In this document: positions 1 to 9,425 of the stretch, in pieces
Numbering within the stretch: position 1 is the stretch's first letter
Layout of the letters: each line of letters opens with the position of its first letter
NCBI GenBank assembly: GCA_019635975.1
Contig: JAHBYM010000011.1
Coordinates: forward strand, 1-38,740
Length of the DNA: 38,740 nt
Source: Parvibaculum sp.
GTDB lineage: Bacteria > Pseudomonadota > Alphaproteobacteria > Parvibaculales > Parvibaculaceae
Direction: 5' to 3'
Notes under the pieces: generated by a model
Seen by the model: the letters and a program-made list of their open reading frames with translations, nothing else
Told to the model about the DNA's origin: nothing
Databases searched by the model: none
Program-made: the position numbers and the translations under genes

Positions 1-268
1 TGAGCCCGTTCTGCGGAAAGCGCACCGGCTCTTTCAGCGCAAGACCTTGCGCCGCGCAGAGGCGCGTCATGTCGCGCCACATATATTTGCCCTTGGCCGG
101 ATAGATGTTGAAGGGGCTGTCGTTCCAGCCCTGCGCGCCGAAAATCGGCCCGAGCAGGAAGGGCCGCCAGACTAGATCGACACCGGCCTCGGCGGCGGCC
201 CGCTCGACGCGCATCGCGGCCGGGTATGAATAGGTGCTCGCGAACTCGTACCAGAACTCGACCTGCAT
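1..268 (-). CDS. 2-hydroxychromene-2-carboxylate isomerase-like protein, DsbA/kappa-GST family (partial, C-terminus outside window)
   Basis: The first 89 codons are visible. The ATG at 268 is preceded by a purine-rich AGAAGAGGG ribosome site. The protein opens MQVEFWYEFASTYSYPA, the first strand of a thioredoxin fold in which the usual CxxC of DsbA is replaced by S-T-Y, as in the kappa-class glutathione transferase/HCCA isomerase branch. The following WRPFLLGPIFGAQGWNDSP stretch also fits that branch. Family members use glutathione to isomerise hydroxychromene carboxylates in aromatic degradation, but many genomic copies have no known substrate. The family call is fairly sure; the reaction is inferred. 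The stop codon lies before base 1. Confidence 0.75.
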   Translation of the reverse strand, partial: MQVEFWYEFASTYSYPAAMRVERAAAEAGVDLVWRPFLLGPIFGAQGWNDSPFNIYPAKGKYMWRDMTRLCAAQGLALKEPVRFPQNGL

Positions 269-352
269 GATGCCCTCTTCTGCGCTGCCGCGATTATTGC
301 CCCGTGACAGGTGGGGCGATAGCCCGCGCGGCGCAAGACCCTTTGCGCGAGC

Positions 353-1294
353 TCACACCGCCGTCTGCGCGTCGAGCTTCAACGTGGCCGCGATGTCGCC
401 GATCAGTTGGATGTCGTCGACAAAGGCGCGGATGTGATCGCCGCGCCCGAGATCGCGCCAGGGCGAGGGCTGCGCGAAGTAGCCGCGCCGCCCGTCGATG
501 GCAAGCAGCAGCTCGCCGCCGTCGAAGGCGGCCTGCAGCGGCGCACCGGTCAGTTCCGCAAGCGCAACCATACGCTCCATGAAGGCCGGCGTCAGCAGGT
601 AGCGCGCCTCGACCTGATCGCCGGAAAACACCTCGAACAGTTTTTCGAACCGCGAATCCTCGAGCCGCACCCGCTCGCCCGCGACGCCCGCATGGCCGAG
701 CGCATTCAGCATCCCCCTGTCGGCGCGGAGGATGGTGCGGCTCGAAAAGCGCTTCGGAAAACGGAAGCGGGCAACGATACCGCGAAAGACGAGATCGTAT
801 TCGTCGCGCTTGTCGCGCCGGACCTTGCGTTCGAGAAAGGCTTCGGCGAGTTCGAAGGGAACGCCGCGCACCTCGCCGCGCACATGGTCCTCCAGCGATT
901 TTCGGCTATAGGAGGGAAGCAGGTGGCAGCTTTCGAAGGCCGCGAGAAAATCCGCCGGCACATCCGGCGAATAGGCATAGCCGAAATGACCGAAGATTTT
1001 CGCCGACAGTTCCTCCGCAAACTTGCGGCCCCAAAGCAGCACCGATCCGAACGTCGCCGCACCGGCCACCATGATCGCCACGCTGACGAAAAGCGCGAAG
1101 CCGCGCATGTCCTCGCCCTCGATCGCTTGCGCGGATACGGCAAAGGCGAGAAGCCCGGCGCCAATGATGGGGGCGGCGTGCCACACCGTGCGGCGAAAGA
1201 CGGCGCGGCGCTCGATCTCCTTCTCCGCGATCCACGGCGCGATCTCGCGCGCAAAGAACGCGTCGAAGCCGGAGGGTGCGTCGGCGGCCGGCAT
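353..1294 (-). CDS. DUF3137 membrane protein
   Basis: The 313-residue product has a soluble N-terminal stretch, two close hydrophobic segments at about residues 38-58 and 66-88, and a long cytoplasmic C-terminal region (motifs such as YSPDVPADF and LPSYSRKSLEDHVRG). This layout and its place directly behind lemA match the DUF3137 family. The ATG lies 7 bases after the lemA stop, so the two genes are almost certainly cotranscribed. The function of DUF3137 is unknown; its regular pairing with LemA suggests a joint role at the inner membrane. The ribosome site is weak (GCGGCGCG), which fits translational coupling to lemA. Confidence 0.8.
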   Translation of the reverse strand: MPAADAPSGFDAFFAREIAPWIAEKEIERRAVFRRTVWHAAPIIGAGLLAFAVSAQAIEGEDMRGFALFVSVAIMVAGAATFGSVLLWGRKFAEELSAKIFGHFGYAYSPDVPADFLAAFESCHLLPSYSRKSLEDHVRGEVRGVPFELAEAFLERKVRRDKRDEYDLVFRGIVARFRFPKRFSSRTILRADRGMLNALGHAGVAGERVRLEDSRFEKLFEVFSGDQVEARYLLTPAFMERMVALAELTGAPLQAAFDGGELLLAIDGRRGYFAQPSPWRDLGRGDHIRAFVDDIQLIGDIAATLKLDAQTAV

Positions 1295-1301
1295 CGCGCC
1301 G

Positions 1302-1883
1302 CTACGACATCAGCTTGTTGACGTCGACGGGCTGGCGCGCCGCCGCGTCCTCGACCTCGTAGAAGGGAAAACTCCGCACCTTGGCGAAACCGGCGACGAT
1401 CGACCCCGGAAAAACCTCAACCGCATTGTTGAGCCGCGTCACCGCCGAATTGTAGAAGCGCCGCGCCGCCGCGATATTGCCCTCGACTTCCTCGAACGCC
1501 GCCTGCGCGCGGGTGATCGTCTCGGCGGAGCGAAGCTCGGGATAGTTCTCGGCCACCGCGAAGAGCCGCATCATGCCGGCTTCGAGCGCCCGCGAGGCGT
1601 CGAGATGCGCGGCGACCGCCGCGGGGTCGTCCTTTGCATAGGGTTCGGCGACCTTGGCCCTGAGCGCCGTCAGCCCTTCGAGCAACTCCTTCTCATGGGT
1701 CATGAATTTCTGCGCCAGCGCCACGATATTGGGCAGCAGGTCGAAGCGCTTGCGAAGCTGGACGTCGATGGAGCCCATCGCCTCACGCACCTCGTTGCGC
1801 CGCGTGATCAGCGCGACATACCAGGCATAGCCGCCGCCGAGAACAAGCCCCAGCACGATGAGCAGGATGAGCGACGAATCCAT
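1302..1883 (-). CDS. lemA: LemA family protein
   Basis: A 193-residue protein with one N-terminal membrane anchor (about residues 4-22, LILLIVLGLVLGGGYAWYV) followed by a helical, probably coiled-coil domain. The LemA hallmarks RRNEV, the LRKRFDLLPNIV stretch, ENYPELRS and the FYN.AV.RLN.AVEVFPGSIVA segment are all visible. The family's usual length is about 185-200 residues. The ATG at 1883 follows a GGGGGG ribosome site. The gene is divergent from argG across about 180 bases and leads a two-gene unit with the DUF3137 gene. LemA proteins are membrane-anchored helical bundles of uncertain function. Confidence 0.92.
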   Translation of the reverse strand: MDSSLILLIVLGLVLGGGYAWYVALITRRNEVREAMGSIDVQLRKRFDLLPNIVALAQKFMTHEKELLEGLTALRAKVAEPYAKDDPAAVAAHLDASRALEAGMMRLFAVAENYPELRSAETITRAQAAFEEVEGNIAAARRFYNSAVTRLNNAVEVFPGSIVAGFAKVRSFPFYEVEDAAARQPVDVNKLMS

Positions 1884-2065
1884 GGGAACCCCCCGAAATT
1901 GGCCTCATTCCGCGCGATTATGGCAGCGAAATCGCCCTCCGTCGCCGCCGAAGACGCCGCAGCCGCCGCCCCTTGCCGCCCGAACCGATTTCCCTATGAT
2001 GCGCCGCAAAATCCGGCGAACTCGCCGCAACGTTCAGCAAATTCACCGCACTGGAGCCTCAACAG

Positions 2066-3298
<1,233 letters not shown>

Positions 3299-3829
3299 AT
3301 GCGTATCGACGCCATTCCGATCGGCAGCAATCCGCCCGACGACATCAACGTGATCGTCGAGGTGCCGCATGGCGGCCATCCGGTAAAATACGAGATGGAC
3401 AAGGATTCGGGCACGCTTTTCGTCGACCGCTTCATGCACACGGCAATGCAGTATCCCTGCAATTACGGCTTCGTGCCGCACACGCTGTCGGAAGACGGCG
3501 ATCCGGTGGACGTGCTGGTCGTCAGCCGCATTCCGGTGGTGCCCGGTGCCGTCATCCGTTCGCGGCCCATCGGTGTGCTGATGATGCATGACGAAGCGGG
3601 ACAGGATGAAAAAATCCTCGCCGTGCCGGTCGAGAAGCTCAATCCCTATTACAAGAATGTCCAGAGCTACATCGACATGCCGGACATTCTGATCAAGCGC
3701 ATCACGCATTTCTTCGAGCACTACAAGGATCTCGAGGAAGGAAAATGGGTGAAGGTCGCCGGCTGGGAAGGCCCTGAGGTCGCGCGCGCGTTGATCGTCA
3801 AGGCCATCGCCGCGGCGAAAGCGAAATAA
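3299..3829 (+). CDS. ppa: Inorganic pyrophosphatase (family I)
   Basis: A 176-residue soluble pyrophosphatase that hydrolyses PPi to phosphate and so pulls biosynthetic reactions forward. The family signature DGDPVD, carrying metal-binding aspartates, lies at about residues 64-69. It is preceded by the conserved [12 protein letters not shown] stretch and by FVDRFM. Length is typical of bacterial hexameric family I enzymes (170-180 residues). The ATG immediately follows the argG stop with no gap, indicating coupling to argG, whose reaction makes PPi. It converges on the Tag-like gene with only three bases between stops, and no separate terminator is visible there. Confidence 0.97.
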   Translation: MRIDAIPIGSNPPDDINVIVEVPHGGHPVKYEMDKDSGTLFVDRFMHTAMQYPCNYGFVPHTLSEDGDPVDVLVVSRIPVVPGAVIRSRPIGVLMMHDEAGQDEKILAVPVEKLNPYYKNVQSYIDMPDILIKRITHFFEHYKDLEEGKWVKVAGWEGPEVARALIVKAIAAAKAK

Positions 3830-3832
3830 GCC

Positions 3833-4504
3833 TCACCCGTCCGCCGACATCGCCAGAACCCGGCTGATCTCGGTCAGCGAGCGGCCGCTCTCCTTGCGCC
3901 ATTGCGTGAAGGCGGCTTGCACCGCTTCCACCGCCTTGCGCGAGGTCGGCGCCTTGTCGACGACCCCGGCATGAGTGAGCGCGGCAACGACCGACGGCGA
4001 CAGGATCCAGCTATCGACACCCATCTGCCGCAGGAAGAACTGCGCCGAGGCGCCCGACAGCCGGTTGCCGCGCTTCTTCAGAATATCGAGCAGACCCGCA
4101 AATTGTTCCGGCTTCGAACCGGCAAAGAAAGAGCCGGCGGACCCATGTTCCTTCGCCAGTTCAACGACGAAGCGCGCATTGTCGCGCGTCGCCATGATCT
4201 TCTGGCCGTTGCGCACGATGCGGGTATCGCTGGCAAGGCGTCCGATCTTCTCGTCGGTATAGAAGGCGACGCGATGCGGGTCGAAGCCGTCGAAGGCTTC
4301 CTCGAAACCCGGCCATTTGTTCTCGATGATCTTCCAGACGAAACCGGCCTGAAACACCGCCCGCGTCATCCCGGCAAGCCAGCGGTCGTCGGAAATCTTT
4401 TTGAGCGCCGCCGCGCTTTTCGGTCTGCCGAGGTTTGCCTCAACCGCCTTCGCGCCGCCATGACGCTTGGCAGCGCGCGCGAAAATCTTTTCGAATTTTT
4501 CCAT
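3833..4504 (-). CDS. DNA-3-methyladenine glycosylase I (Tag)-like protein
   Basis: The ATG at 4504 was chosen because GGGAG lies eight bases upstream; a GTG three codons earlier would sit inside that ribosome site. The product is 223 residues. The helix-hairpin-helix glycosylase fold of the Tag family is recognisable from FQAGFVWKIIENKWPGFEEAF, the GFDPHRVA segment, and IVRNGQKIMATRDNARF. Two features differ from E. coli Tag: the zinc-binding Cys/His residues near the N-terminus are absent, and the glutamate that recognises 3-methyladenine (E38 in E. coli) aligns with alanine. The aromatic tryptophan of the pocket is kept. It may recognise another lesion or be inactive. Family call good, substrate uncertain. 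Confidence 0.75.
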   Translation of the reverse strand: MEKFEKIFARAAKRHGGAKAVEANLGRPKSAAALKKISDDRWLAGMTRAVFQAGFVWKIIENKWPGFEEAFDGFDPHRVAFYTDEKIGRLASDTRIVRNGQKIMATRDNARFVVELAKEHGSAGSFFAGSKPEQFAGLLDILKKRGNRLSGASAQFFLRQMGVDSWILSPSVVAALTHAGVVDKAPTSRKAVEAVQAAFTQWRKESGRSLTEISRVLAMSADG

Positions 4505-4540
4505 GACGCACACTCCCGCGTTGCGAAGTCACGACCCCGA

Positions 4541-6016
4541 TCAGGGCAGCCGCCACGGCCCGTCGATGCCGAGCACGTGACTGGCGATTTCCTGCGTCAG
4601 CGTATCGCCGCTTTCGGCATTGGTCAGGATAACGACACCGGCGCGGCGCGACGGGTCGATCACCATAAGGCTTTTCGAACCGACATTGGACCCCCATTGC
4701 CAGGCGGTGAAGCTCGTCGCCGTTTCCCGTGTCCCGAAACCGAGGCCCCAACCGATGCTGGCGCCGTCGCGCGTGCCGATCTCGACCCGCTCCGTCACCA
4801 TGCGGGCGCGCCACTCCGGTCCGATCACCGCGCCGTCGATGAAGCCCGCCATGAAGAGCCCGAGATCGTGGGCGCTCGACCGCAGCGACGAGGCCGCATT
4901 GAGATCGTCGCCGTCCCGCATCGGCCCCGGCACCTGCCAGAACATGAAAAGAAGACTGGCGACAAAGGCGACACCGAGCATCGCCGGATCGAGACCGTGG
5001 CGGCGCATGCGGCCGCTGACGATGACGCGGTCGCTGCGGCCCTGATCGAGGACGACGCGAAGATATTGCAGCGACACGGCAACGGCGGCGAGCGCGGCCA
5101 GCCATGCAAGCAGATAGCCGAGGCTGAACAGCAGCGGCCAGAGACCGAAGCCCAGAAAAACGAAGCCCCCCGCCAGCAAGGGCGACAGTAGGATCGCCGG
5201 CAGCAACTCGACCGGCCGGATGCGCAGCCGCCCGAAACCGAAGCGGACGATGAGCAGCGTCAGAAATCCGAGGATCGCGAGAAAACACAAGGCAGGCCCC
5301 AGCAGCGCGACGATCGGCAGCCACAGCGGCATATGCGGCCGCGCCACCGTGTCGACCAGCGGCTGGGCCACGGTGTAGCCCGACGAATGCATACCGAGCG
5401 GTGCGAATACGCGCTCGCGCATCAGCCGGTCGAAACCCGTTTCCTCGATCCCGGCCATCGCGTCGGCGAGATACATGTAGCCGACGCCCGAATAGGAAAA
5501 TCGCGAGCCGGGCTCGAAGCCGGTACGGCGCGAGCCGAAACGCAGATTGTTGGAAAGGCCGGACCTGTGTGTCAGCAGATGGCGCGGCGTCACCGCTTCG
5601 CGGTCATGCGCATCCTCAAGCCAGGGCGTATCGAAACTTTCGATAACCGGTGCGTCGAGCGCGAGCTTCCGCTCGCGCGCCAGCAGCAGCGCCCCGAACG
5701 CCGCAATCGGCTTTCCAAGCGAGGCCGCCTCGAAAAGCGTGTGCTCGGTAACGGGCACGTCGCCATCGATATCGGCAACGCCGTAACCGCGCGCAAAGAC
5801 AAGCTTGCCTTCGACGACAATGGCGACCGCGGCGCCACGCACGTCGAGATCGCTCATCCGCCGCTCGATCAGGAAGTCGAGCGCACGCTCCATCTCGTGT
5901 TCGGGCCAGGCGATCATGCCGCCCTCGACCGCATGGGCATCGGCGCGAGCGTCGCCGGACGGCAACAGCGCGGCAAAAACGAACAGCGCCGCCGCCAGCG
6001 CCGGCCGTGCGGCCAG
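4541..6016 (-). CDS. Serine hydrolase of the class C beta-lactamase family with a transmembrane insertion; start codon unresolved
   Basis: The N-terminal half carries the SxxK nucleophile motif (SLGK, after FEAA) and the YSG motif (RFSYSGVGYMY), as in beta-lactamase-related esterases and peptidases. Three or four hydrophobic helices follow (from LWLPIVALLGPALCF to VAFVASLLFMFW). The fold then resumes with GWGLGFGTRE and WGSNVGSKSLMVIDP. The frame encodes an excellent signal peptide (LAARPALAAALFVFAALLPSGDARA region), but no ATG, GTG or TTG lies in frame just before it. The coordinate given starts at a CTG at 6016. An ATG at 6020 is one base out of frame; the next in-frame ATG, at 5917, would remove the signal peptide. 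Upstream in-frame starts overlap yjhX. Family call firm; start unsure. Confidence 0.72.
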   Translation of the reverse strand: MAARPALAAALFVFAALLPSGDARADAHAVEGGMIAWPEHEMERALDFLIERRMSDLDVRGAAVAIVVEGKLVFARGYGVADIDGDVPVTEHTLFEAASLGKPIAAFGALLLARERKLALDAPVIESFDTPWLEDAHDREAVTPRHLLTHRSGLSNNLRFGSRRTGFEPGSRFSYSGVGYMYLADAMAGIEETGFDRLMRERVFAPLGMHSSGYTVAQPLVDTVARPHMPLWLPIVALLGPALCFLAILGFLTLLIVRFGFGRLRIRPVELLPAILLSPLLAGGFVFLGFGLWPLLFSLGYLLAWLAALAAVAVSLQYLRVVLDQGRSDRVIVSGRMRRHGLDPAMLGVAFVASLLFMFWQVPGPMRDGDDLNAASSLRSSAHDLGLFMAGFIDGAVIGPEWRARMVTERVEIGTRDGASIGWGLGFGTRETATSFTAWQWGSNVGSKSLMVIDPSRRAGVVILTNAESGDTLTQEIASHVLGIDGPWRLP

Positions 6017-6233
6017 ACATGCAGATTGACGGGGCGTGCGCCCGTCGGCTAGAGATGTGGCACCACGCGCGATGGAGCGTTGATGTCTGTAGCCGGAGAA
6101 AAGCGCGGCCGCTGAGACGGGTTTTCCCTCTCGGACGGGCCATTTAAAAAGACGGGCCGCCGCCCGCGCAGCGCGATTGCCTGCGCCGGCCGAGCCGCCC
6201 GTCCCGCTTTGGCTTTTCTCCAGGTATCTTCCG

Positions 6234-6491
6234 ATGAACGTCTCGAAATTCGAGCAGCGCACGCTCCATGCGCTGGCGCGCGGTGGTACGATCCGCGTCG
6301 AAAAAGATGAAAAGGGAAAAATCCGCACCGTCATCTGCGTCACGCGCGAGGGTTGGGTTTTGAGCGATTGCTCATTGGCAACCTTCCGCCGCTTGCGCCG
6401 GCGCGGCCTGATCGCCTCGCGCGAGGGCAGCCCCTATCGCATCACACGCGACGGGTTGCATGCGGTCCGGGCGCAGCTCGACAACAGATAG
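6234..6491 (+). CDS. yjhX: YjhX family (UPF0386) protein
   Basis: An 85-residue protein matching the YjhX/UPF0386 family over its whole length: it opens [18 protein letters not shown] and continues through [17 protein letters not shown] and the [10 protein letters not shown] helix, ending with a winged-helix-like YRITRDGL. The ATG at 6234 was chosen over an upstream in-frame start because the family begins with MN.S..EQR. In E. coli YjhX is described as the toxin partner of the acetyltransferase YjhQ. No acetyltransferase lies beside it here, so a toxin role is not supported by context. It is divergent from the serine hydrolase and convergent with the aldo/keto reductase. Confidence 0.85.
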   Translation: MNVSKFEQRTLHALARGGTIRVEKDEKGKIRTVICVTREGWVLSDCSLATFRRLRRRGLIASREGSPYRITRDGLHAVRAQLDNR

Positions 6492-6511
6492 GCGCGCGGC
6501 GAGAAGCGGCA

Positions 6512-7528
6512 TCAGAGCATGTCCTCCCCGTCGATCGGCATGCGCGGCACCTGGAAATTGAGGCGCAGCGCATCGATGCGCTTGACGAGGTCGGCTTCAA
6601 GCGGCCCGCGCGCGGCGGCATCAACGATGCTTGCAAGTTCGCTACGGTTCTTGACGCCAAGCACCAGCGTGTCGACACCGGGGATCGCCAGCGCATAGCG
6701 ATGCGCGACGATGGCCGGGTCCTCACCGAGCTCGCGGCAGAGCGCGCGGAAGGGCGCGGCGCGGGCGTAGTCCCGCATCTCGGGCTCGTTGTCGTCCATC
6801 TTTCGGTCGATGGCGGCGGTCAGCGCCCCGGCTTGCACGGCGCGAATGCCCATCACGCCGACATCGTTGTTCCTGGCGGTGCGGATGATGTTGCGCGGTT
6901 CGGCCGGTTCTTCGTAACGGCGCATGCCGCCCGGCGAATCGAGCAGATTGGTCACCGCCTGCACGACGGCGGGGCGCGGGCCCTCGCGCAGCACATCCAT
7001 GATCGCGCGCGGCAACCCCGTGCCGGTGATGCCCCAGGCGCCGATCAGCCCTTGCGCCTTCAGCTTCTCGAAGGCGGGGACGACCACCTCGACAAATTGC
7101 GTGCGCGTGACGGCACCGAAATTCGGAAAATCGGGCTCGCGCTCATAGACATAATCGTCGGGGCAGATATTGGAGTGGAGCAGGAAGATATCGGCCTGTT
7201 CGCGCTGCATCGTCGCGAGACTGCGTGCCAGCGAGGTTTCGAGCCGCGCCGCGACATCGGGAAAATGCCGCTGGCCGATCATGCATTTGGTGGTGACGCG
7301 GATGCCATCCGGCCATTTGCCCTCGAAGGTCGCGCCCATCACCGCTTCGGCCTCGCCGCGGCCGTAAAGCGGCGCCATGTCGAACAGCGTGATGCCGGCA
7401 TCCGCCGCCGCGCGCACCGTGGCGACCGCCTCGTCGCGTGTCGTCGCGCCCCATATCTGGCCGAGCCCGCCCCCGCCAAGTGTCAGCGCGCTGACCGGCC
7501 ACAATTTTCCGAGCGGGCGCATTTCCAT
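6512..7528 (-). CDS. Aldo/keto reductase
   Basis: A 338-residue NADPH-dependent oxidoreductase of the aldo/keto reductase superfamily with a (beta/alpha)8 barrel. The catalytic tetrad is complete: D50 and Y55 in LFDMAPLYGRGEAE, K81 in TTKC, and H118 in FLLHSN. The C-terminal IPGVDTLVLGVKNRSEL segment binds the cofactor's 2'-phosphate side. It is the last gene of the yggT-DUF167-folD unit, nine bases after folD. The substrate cannot be told from sequence. The ATG at 7528 is supported by GAGG just upstream. Confidence 0.93.
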   Translation of the reverse strand: MEMRPLGKLWPVSALTLGGGGLGQIWGATTRDEAVATVRAAADAGITLFDMAPLYGRGEAEAVMGATFEGKWPDGIRVTTKCMIGQRHFPDVAARLETSLARSLATMQREQADIFLLHSNICPDDYVYEREPDFPNFGAVTRTQFVEVVVPAFEKLKAQGLIGAWGITGTGLPRAIMDVLREGPRPAVVQAVTNLLDSPGGMRRYEEPAEPRNIIRTARNNDVGVMGIRAVQAGALTAAIDRKMDDNEPEMRDYARAAPFRALCRELGEDPAIVAHRYALAIPGVDTLVLGVKNRSELASIVDAAARGPLEADLVKRIDALRLNFQVPRMPIDGEDML

Positions 7529-7537
7529 GGAGCGGCC

Positions 7538-8449
7538 TCAAATATTCTGCGGTGGCGCGATGCCGTGAATGCGCGCAGCGGCGAAAAGCGTGTTGCGCAG
7601 CAGGCAGGCGATGGTCATGGGGCCGACGCCGCCGGGCACCGGCGTGATATCGCCGGCGACCGCCTTTGCTTCGGCAAAGGCGACGTCGCCGACAAGCCGC
7701 ATCTTGCCCTCGCCGCGCTCGGGCGCCGGAATGCGCGTCGTACCGACATCGATGACGACGGCGCCGGGCTTCACCCAATCGCCGCGGATCATTTCGGCGC
7801 GGCCGGTCGCGGCCACCAGAATGTCGCCCAGGCGGCAGACCGCCGGCAGGTCGGCGGTTCGGCTATGCGCGATCGTGACGGTGCAGTTTTCGCCGAGCAG
7901 CAATTGCGCGACCGGCTTGCCGACGAGATTGGAGCGGCCGACCACGACGGCATGCTTGCCCGCCAGCGTTTCGCCGCGCGCCTTGAAGGCTTCGCGCGCC
8001 AGAACGAGGCAGCCGGTCGGTGTCGCCGGCACAAGGCCCGGCAGGCCGCTTGCGAGACGCCCGGCGCTGACCGGATGGAGCCCGTCGACATCCTTGTCGG
8101 GGTCGATGGTTTCGATGACCGCCTGCTGGGAAATCTGCGCCGGCACCGGAAACTGCACCAGAATGCCGTGCACGGCCGGGTCGGCGTTGAGCTCGCGAAC
8201 CTTCGCAAGCAGGGCATCCTGAGTCGTCGTCTCGGGCAGCTTGAACTCGAAGGAGTTCATACCCGCCTCTTTGGTCTGCAAGCCCTTGTTGCGGACATAG
8301 ATTTCGCTGGCCGGATCGTTGCCGACCAGAACGACGGCGAGGCCGGGCGTGAGGCCGTGATCTTTCCTGAGCCGCGCCACTTCGGCGGCGACGCGGGCGC
8401 GCAAGCCCTCGGCGATTGTCTTGCCGTCGATGATCCGCGCTTCGCTCAT
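7538..8449 (-). CDS. folD: Bifunctional methylenetetrahydrofolate dehydrogenase / methenyltetrahydrofolate cyclohydrolase
   Basis: A 303-residue cytoplasmic enzyme that interconverts methylene-, methenyl- and 10-formyl-tetrahydrofolate with NADP, feeding purine and formyl-methionine synthesis. The active-site YVRNK with catalytic lysine 55, the [10 protein letters not shown] segment, the nucleotide-binding [11 protein letters not shown] loop and the [13 protein letters not shown] signature near the C-terminus are all present. Length is typical. Its ATG overlaps the stop of the DUF167 gene by four bases (ATGA), so it is translationally coupled within the yggT operon. Confidence 0.97.
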   Translation of the reverse strand: MSEARIIDGKTIAEGLRARVAAEVARLRKDHGLTPGLAVVLVGNDPASEIYVRNKGLQTKEAGMNSFEFKLPETTTQDALLAKVRELNADPAVHGILVQFPVPAQISQQAVIETIDPDKDVDGLHPVSAGRLASGLPGLVPATPTGCLVLAREAFKARGETLAGKHAVVVGRSNLVGKPVAQLLLGENCTVTIAHSRTADLPAVCRLGDILVAATGRAEMIRGDWVKPGAVVIDVGTTRIPAPERGEGKMRLVGDVAFAEAKAVAGDITPVPGGVGPMTIACLLRNTLFAAARIHGIAPPQNI

Positions 8450-8781
8450 GCCGCCCCGTTCTTTCCCGTCTCGCCCGGCAGCCCGTCGAGCCAGGCCGAA
8501 ATCCGCGCCTCAAGCGCCGCCGCATCGCCTGCGACCGTCACCACCTTGTTGCGGCCGGTCTCGCCCGCGGTAACCGAAAGCGAGGTCCGCGGCAGCCGCC
8601 ACGCCTTCGCCAGCAGCTTCAGCACCGCCTCGTTGGCCCGGCCCTTTTCGGCAACGGCCGAAACGCGCAGCCTGATAAAGCCATTGCCGTCGGGGTCGCA
8701 TGCCAGCCCCTCGATCCGGTCGGCGCCGCCGCGCGGCGTGACGCGCAGACGCACCGCAACGCCGCCCGCAAGCGCCTTCAA
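8446..8781 (-). CDS. DUF167 (YggU family) protein
   Basis: A 111-residue protein of the DUF167/YggU family, recognised from [14 protein letters not shown], the [21 protein letters not shown] core and the downstream [10 protein letters not shown] strand. Start is a TTG at 8781, supported by GGAGCGGGGG immediately upstream and by lying 14 bases after the yggT stop. The family is small and widespread, with a known fold but no assigned activity. The order yggT-DUF167 is common in proteobacteria, so cotranscription with YggT is expected. Confidence 0.9.
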   Translation of the reverse strand: MKALAGGVAVRLRVTPRGGADRIEGLACDPDGNGFIRLRVSAVAEKGRANEAVLKLLAKAWRLPRTSLSVTAGETGRNKVVTVAGDAAALEARISAWLDGLPGETGKNGAA

Positions 8782-8795
8782 TACCCCCGCTCCGC

Positions 8796-9101
8796 TCAGT
8801 ACCCGACCCCATAGCCGAGCCAGATCGGCACGTCGTAGACGATCAGGTTGCGCAGGAAGAAGAGCAGCAGGATCAGGATGACCGGCGAAATGTCGATGCC
8901 GCCGAGATTGGGCAGGATGTTGCGGATCGGCCTGAGCGCCGGCTCCGTCAACCGGTTGATCGTGTCGACGACGGTGTAGACGAAACGGTTATGCGTGTTG
9001 ACGACGTTGAAGGCGACCAGCCAGCTCAGCACCACCCCGATCACGATGATCCAGACATAGATGGTGATGGCCGAGGCGATCAGGTTCAGCAGCGCAATCA
9101 T
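8796..9101 (-). CDS. yggT: YggT family integral membrane protein
   Basis: A 101-residue protein with two hydrophobic helices (about residues 3-25 and 72-95) around a conserved loop, FVYTVVDTINRLTEPALRPIRNILPN, that defines the YggT family. The ATG at 9101 was chosen because it has GAGG upstream and gives the family's usual length; an upstream in-frame start would add a low-complexity Ala/Pro leader. YggT proteins are inner-membrane proteins, sometimes linked to osmotic tolerance or cell division. It leads a four-gene minus-strand unit with DUF167, folD and an aldo/keto reductase. Confidence 0.93.
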   Translation of the reverse strand: MIALLNLIASAITIYVWIIVIGVVLSWLVAFNVVNTHNRFVYTVVDTINRLTEPALRPIRNILPNLGGIDISPVILILLLFFLRNLIVYDVPIWLGYGVGY

Positions 9102-9261
9102 GGGGCCTCGCCATTGTTGATTGTTCGCGGCCGGAGCGGCAGGCCACGCGGAGAGCGGCGCGAAGGGTGCCGCGGCGAATCCGTTATCCAAGGTGTAAAC
9201 GGGCGCGGCACGGCGTTCAAGGACGGGTTTCGGCGCGCCGCCTCAAGGCCCCGCCGCTCAC

Positions 9262-9290
9262 TTGACACCTCGCCCGCCGCCGCCTAAGAA
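9262..9290 (+). promoter_or_regulatory. Sigma-70-type promoter for tRNA-Ala
   Basis: A perfect TTGACA at 9262-9267, a 17-base spacer and TAAGAA at 9285-9290. Transcription would begin near 9297, about 27 bases before the mature tRNA-Ala. Position and spacing make this a good candidate. Confidence 0.7.
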
Positions 9291-9323
9291 GCGGCTCCGG
9301 CGCTTGAAAAATCGCCGGGCTCC

Positions 9324-9399
9324 GGGGCCGTAGCTCAGTTGGGAGAGCGCCTCGTTCGCAATGAGGAGGTCAGCGGTTCGATCCCGCTCGGCTCCACCA
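9324..9399 (+). tRNA. tRNA-Ala (anticodon CGC)
   Basis: A 76-base cloverleaf with an encoded CCA end. The acceptor stem GGGGCCG pairs with CGGCTCC (one G-T pair). The D-arm is GCTCAGTTGGGAGAGC. The anticodon stem CTCGT/ATGAG encloses loop TTCGCAA with anticodon CGC, reading GCG alanine codons, and the T-loop contains GGTTCGATCC. A promoter lies just upstream. Confidence 0.95.
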
Positions 9400-9425
9400 T
9401 TTCCGGAGCATCCCTTCCCCCGAAT

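Noticed and set aside
407-1321. Long plus-strand frame opposite DUF3137 (304 codons)
   Set aside because: It is the mirror of the DUF3137 and lemA coding DNA; its product is Arg/His-rich without any domain, typical of GC-rich antisense frames.
6353-8881. 842-codon plus-strand frame
   Set aside because: It runs opposite three well-supported genes (aldo/keto reductase, folD, DUF167) and has no recognisable motif.
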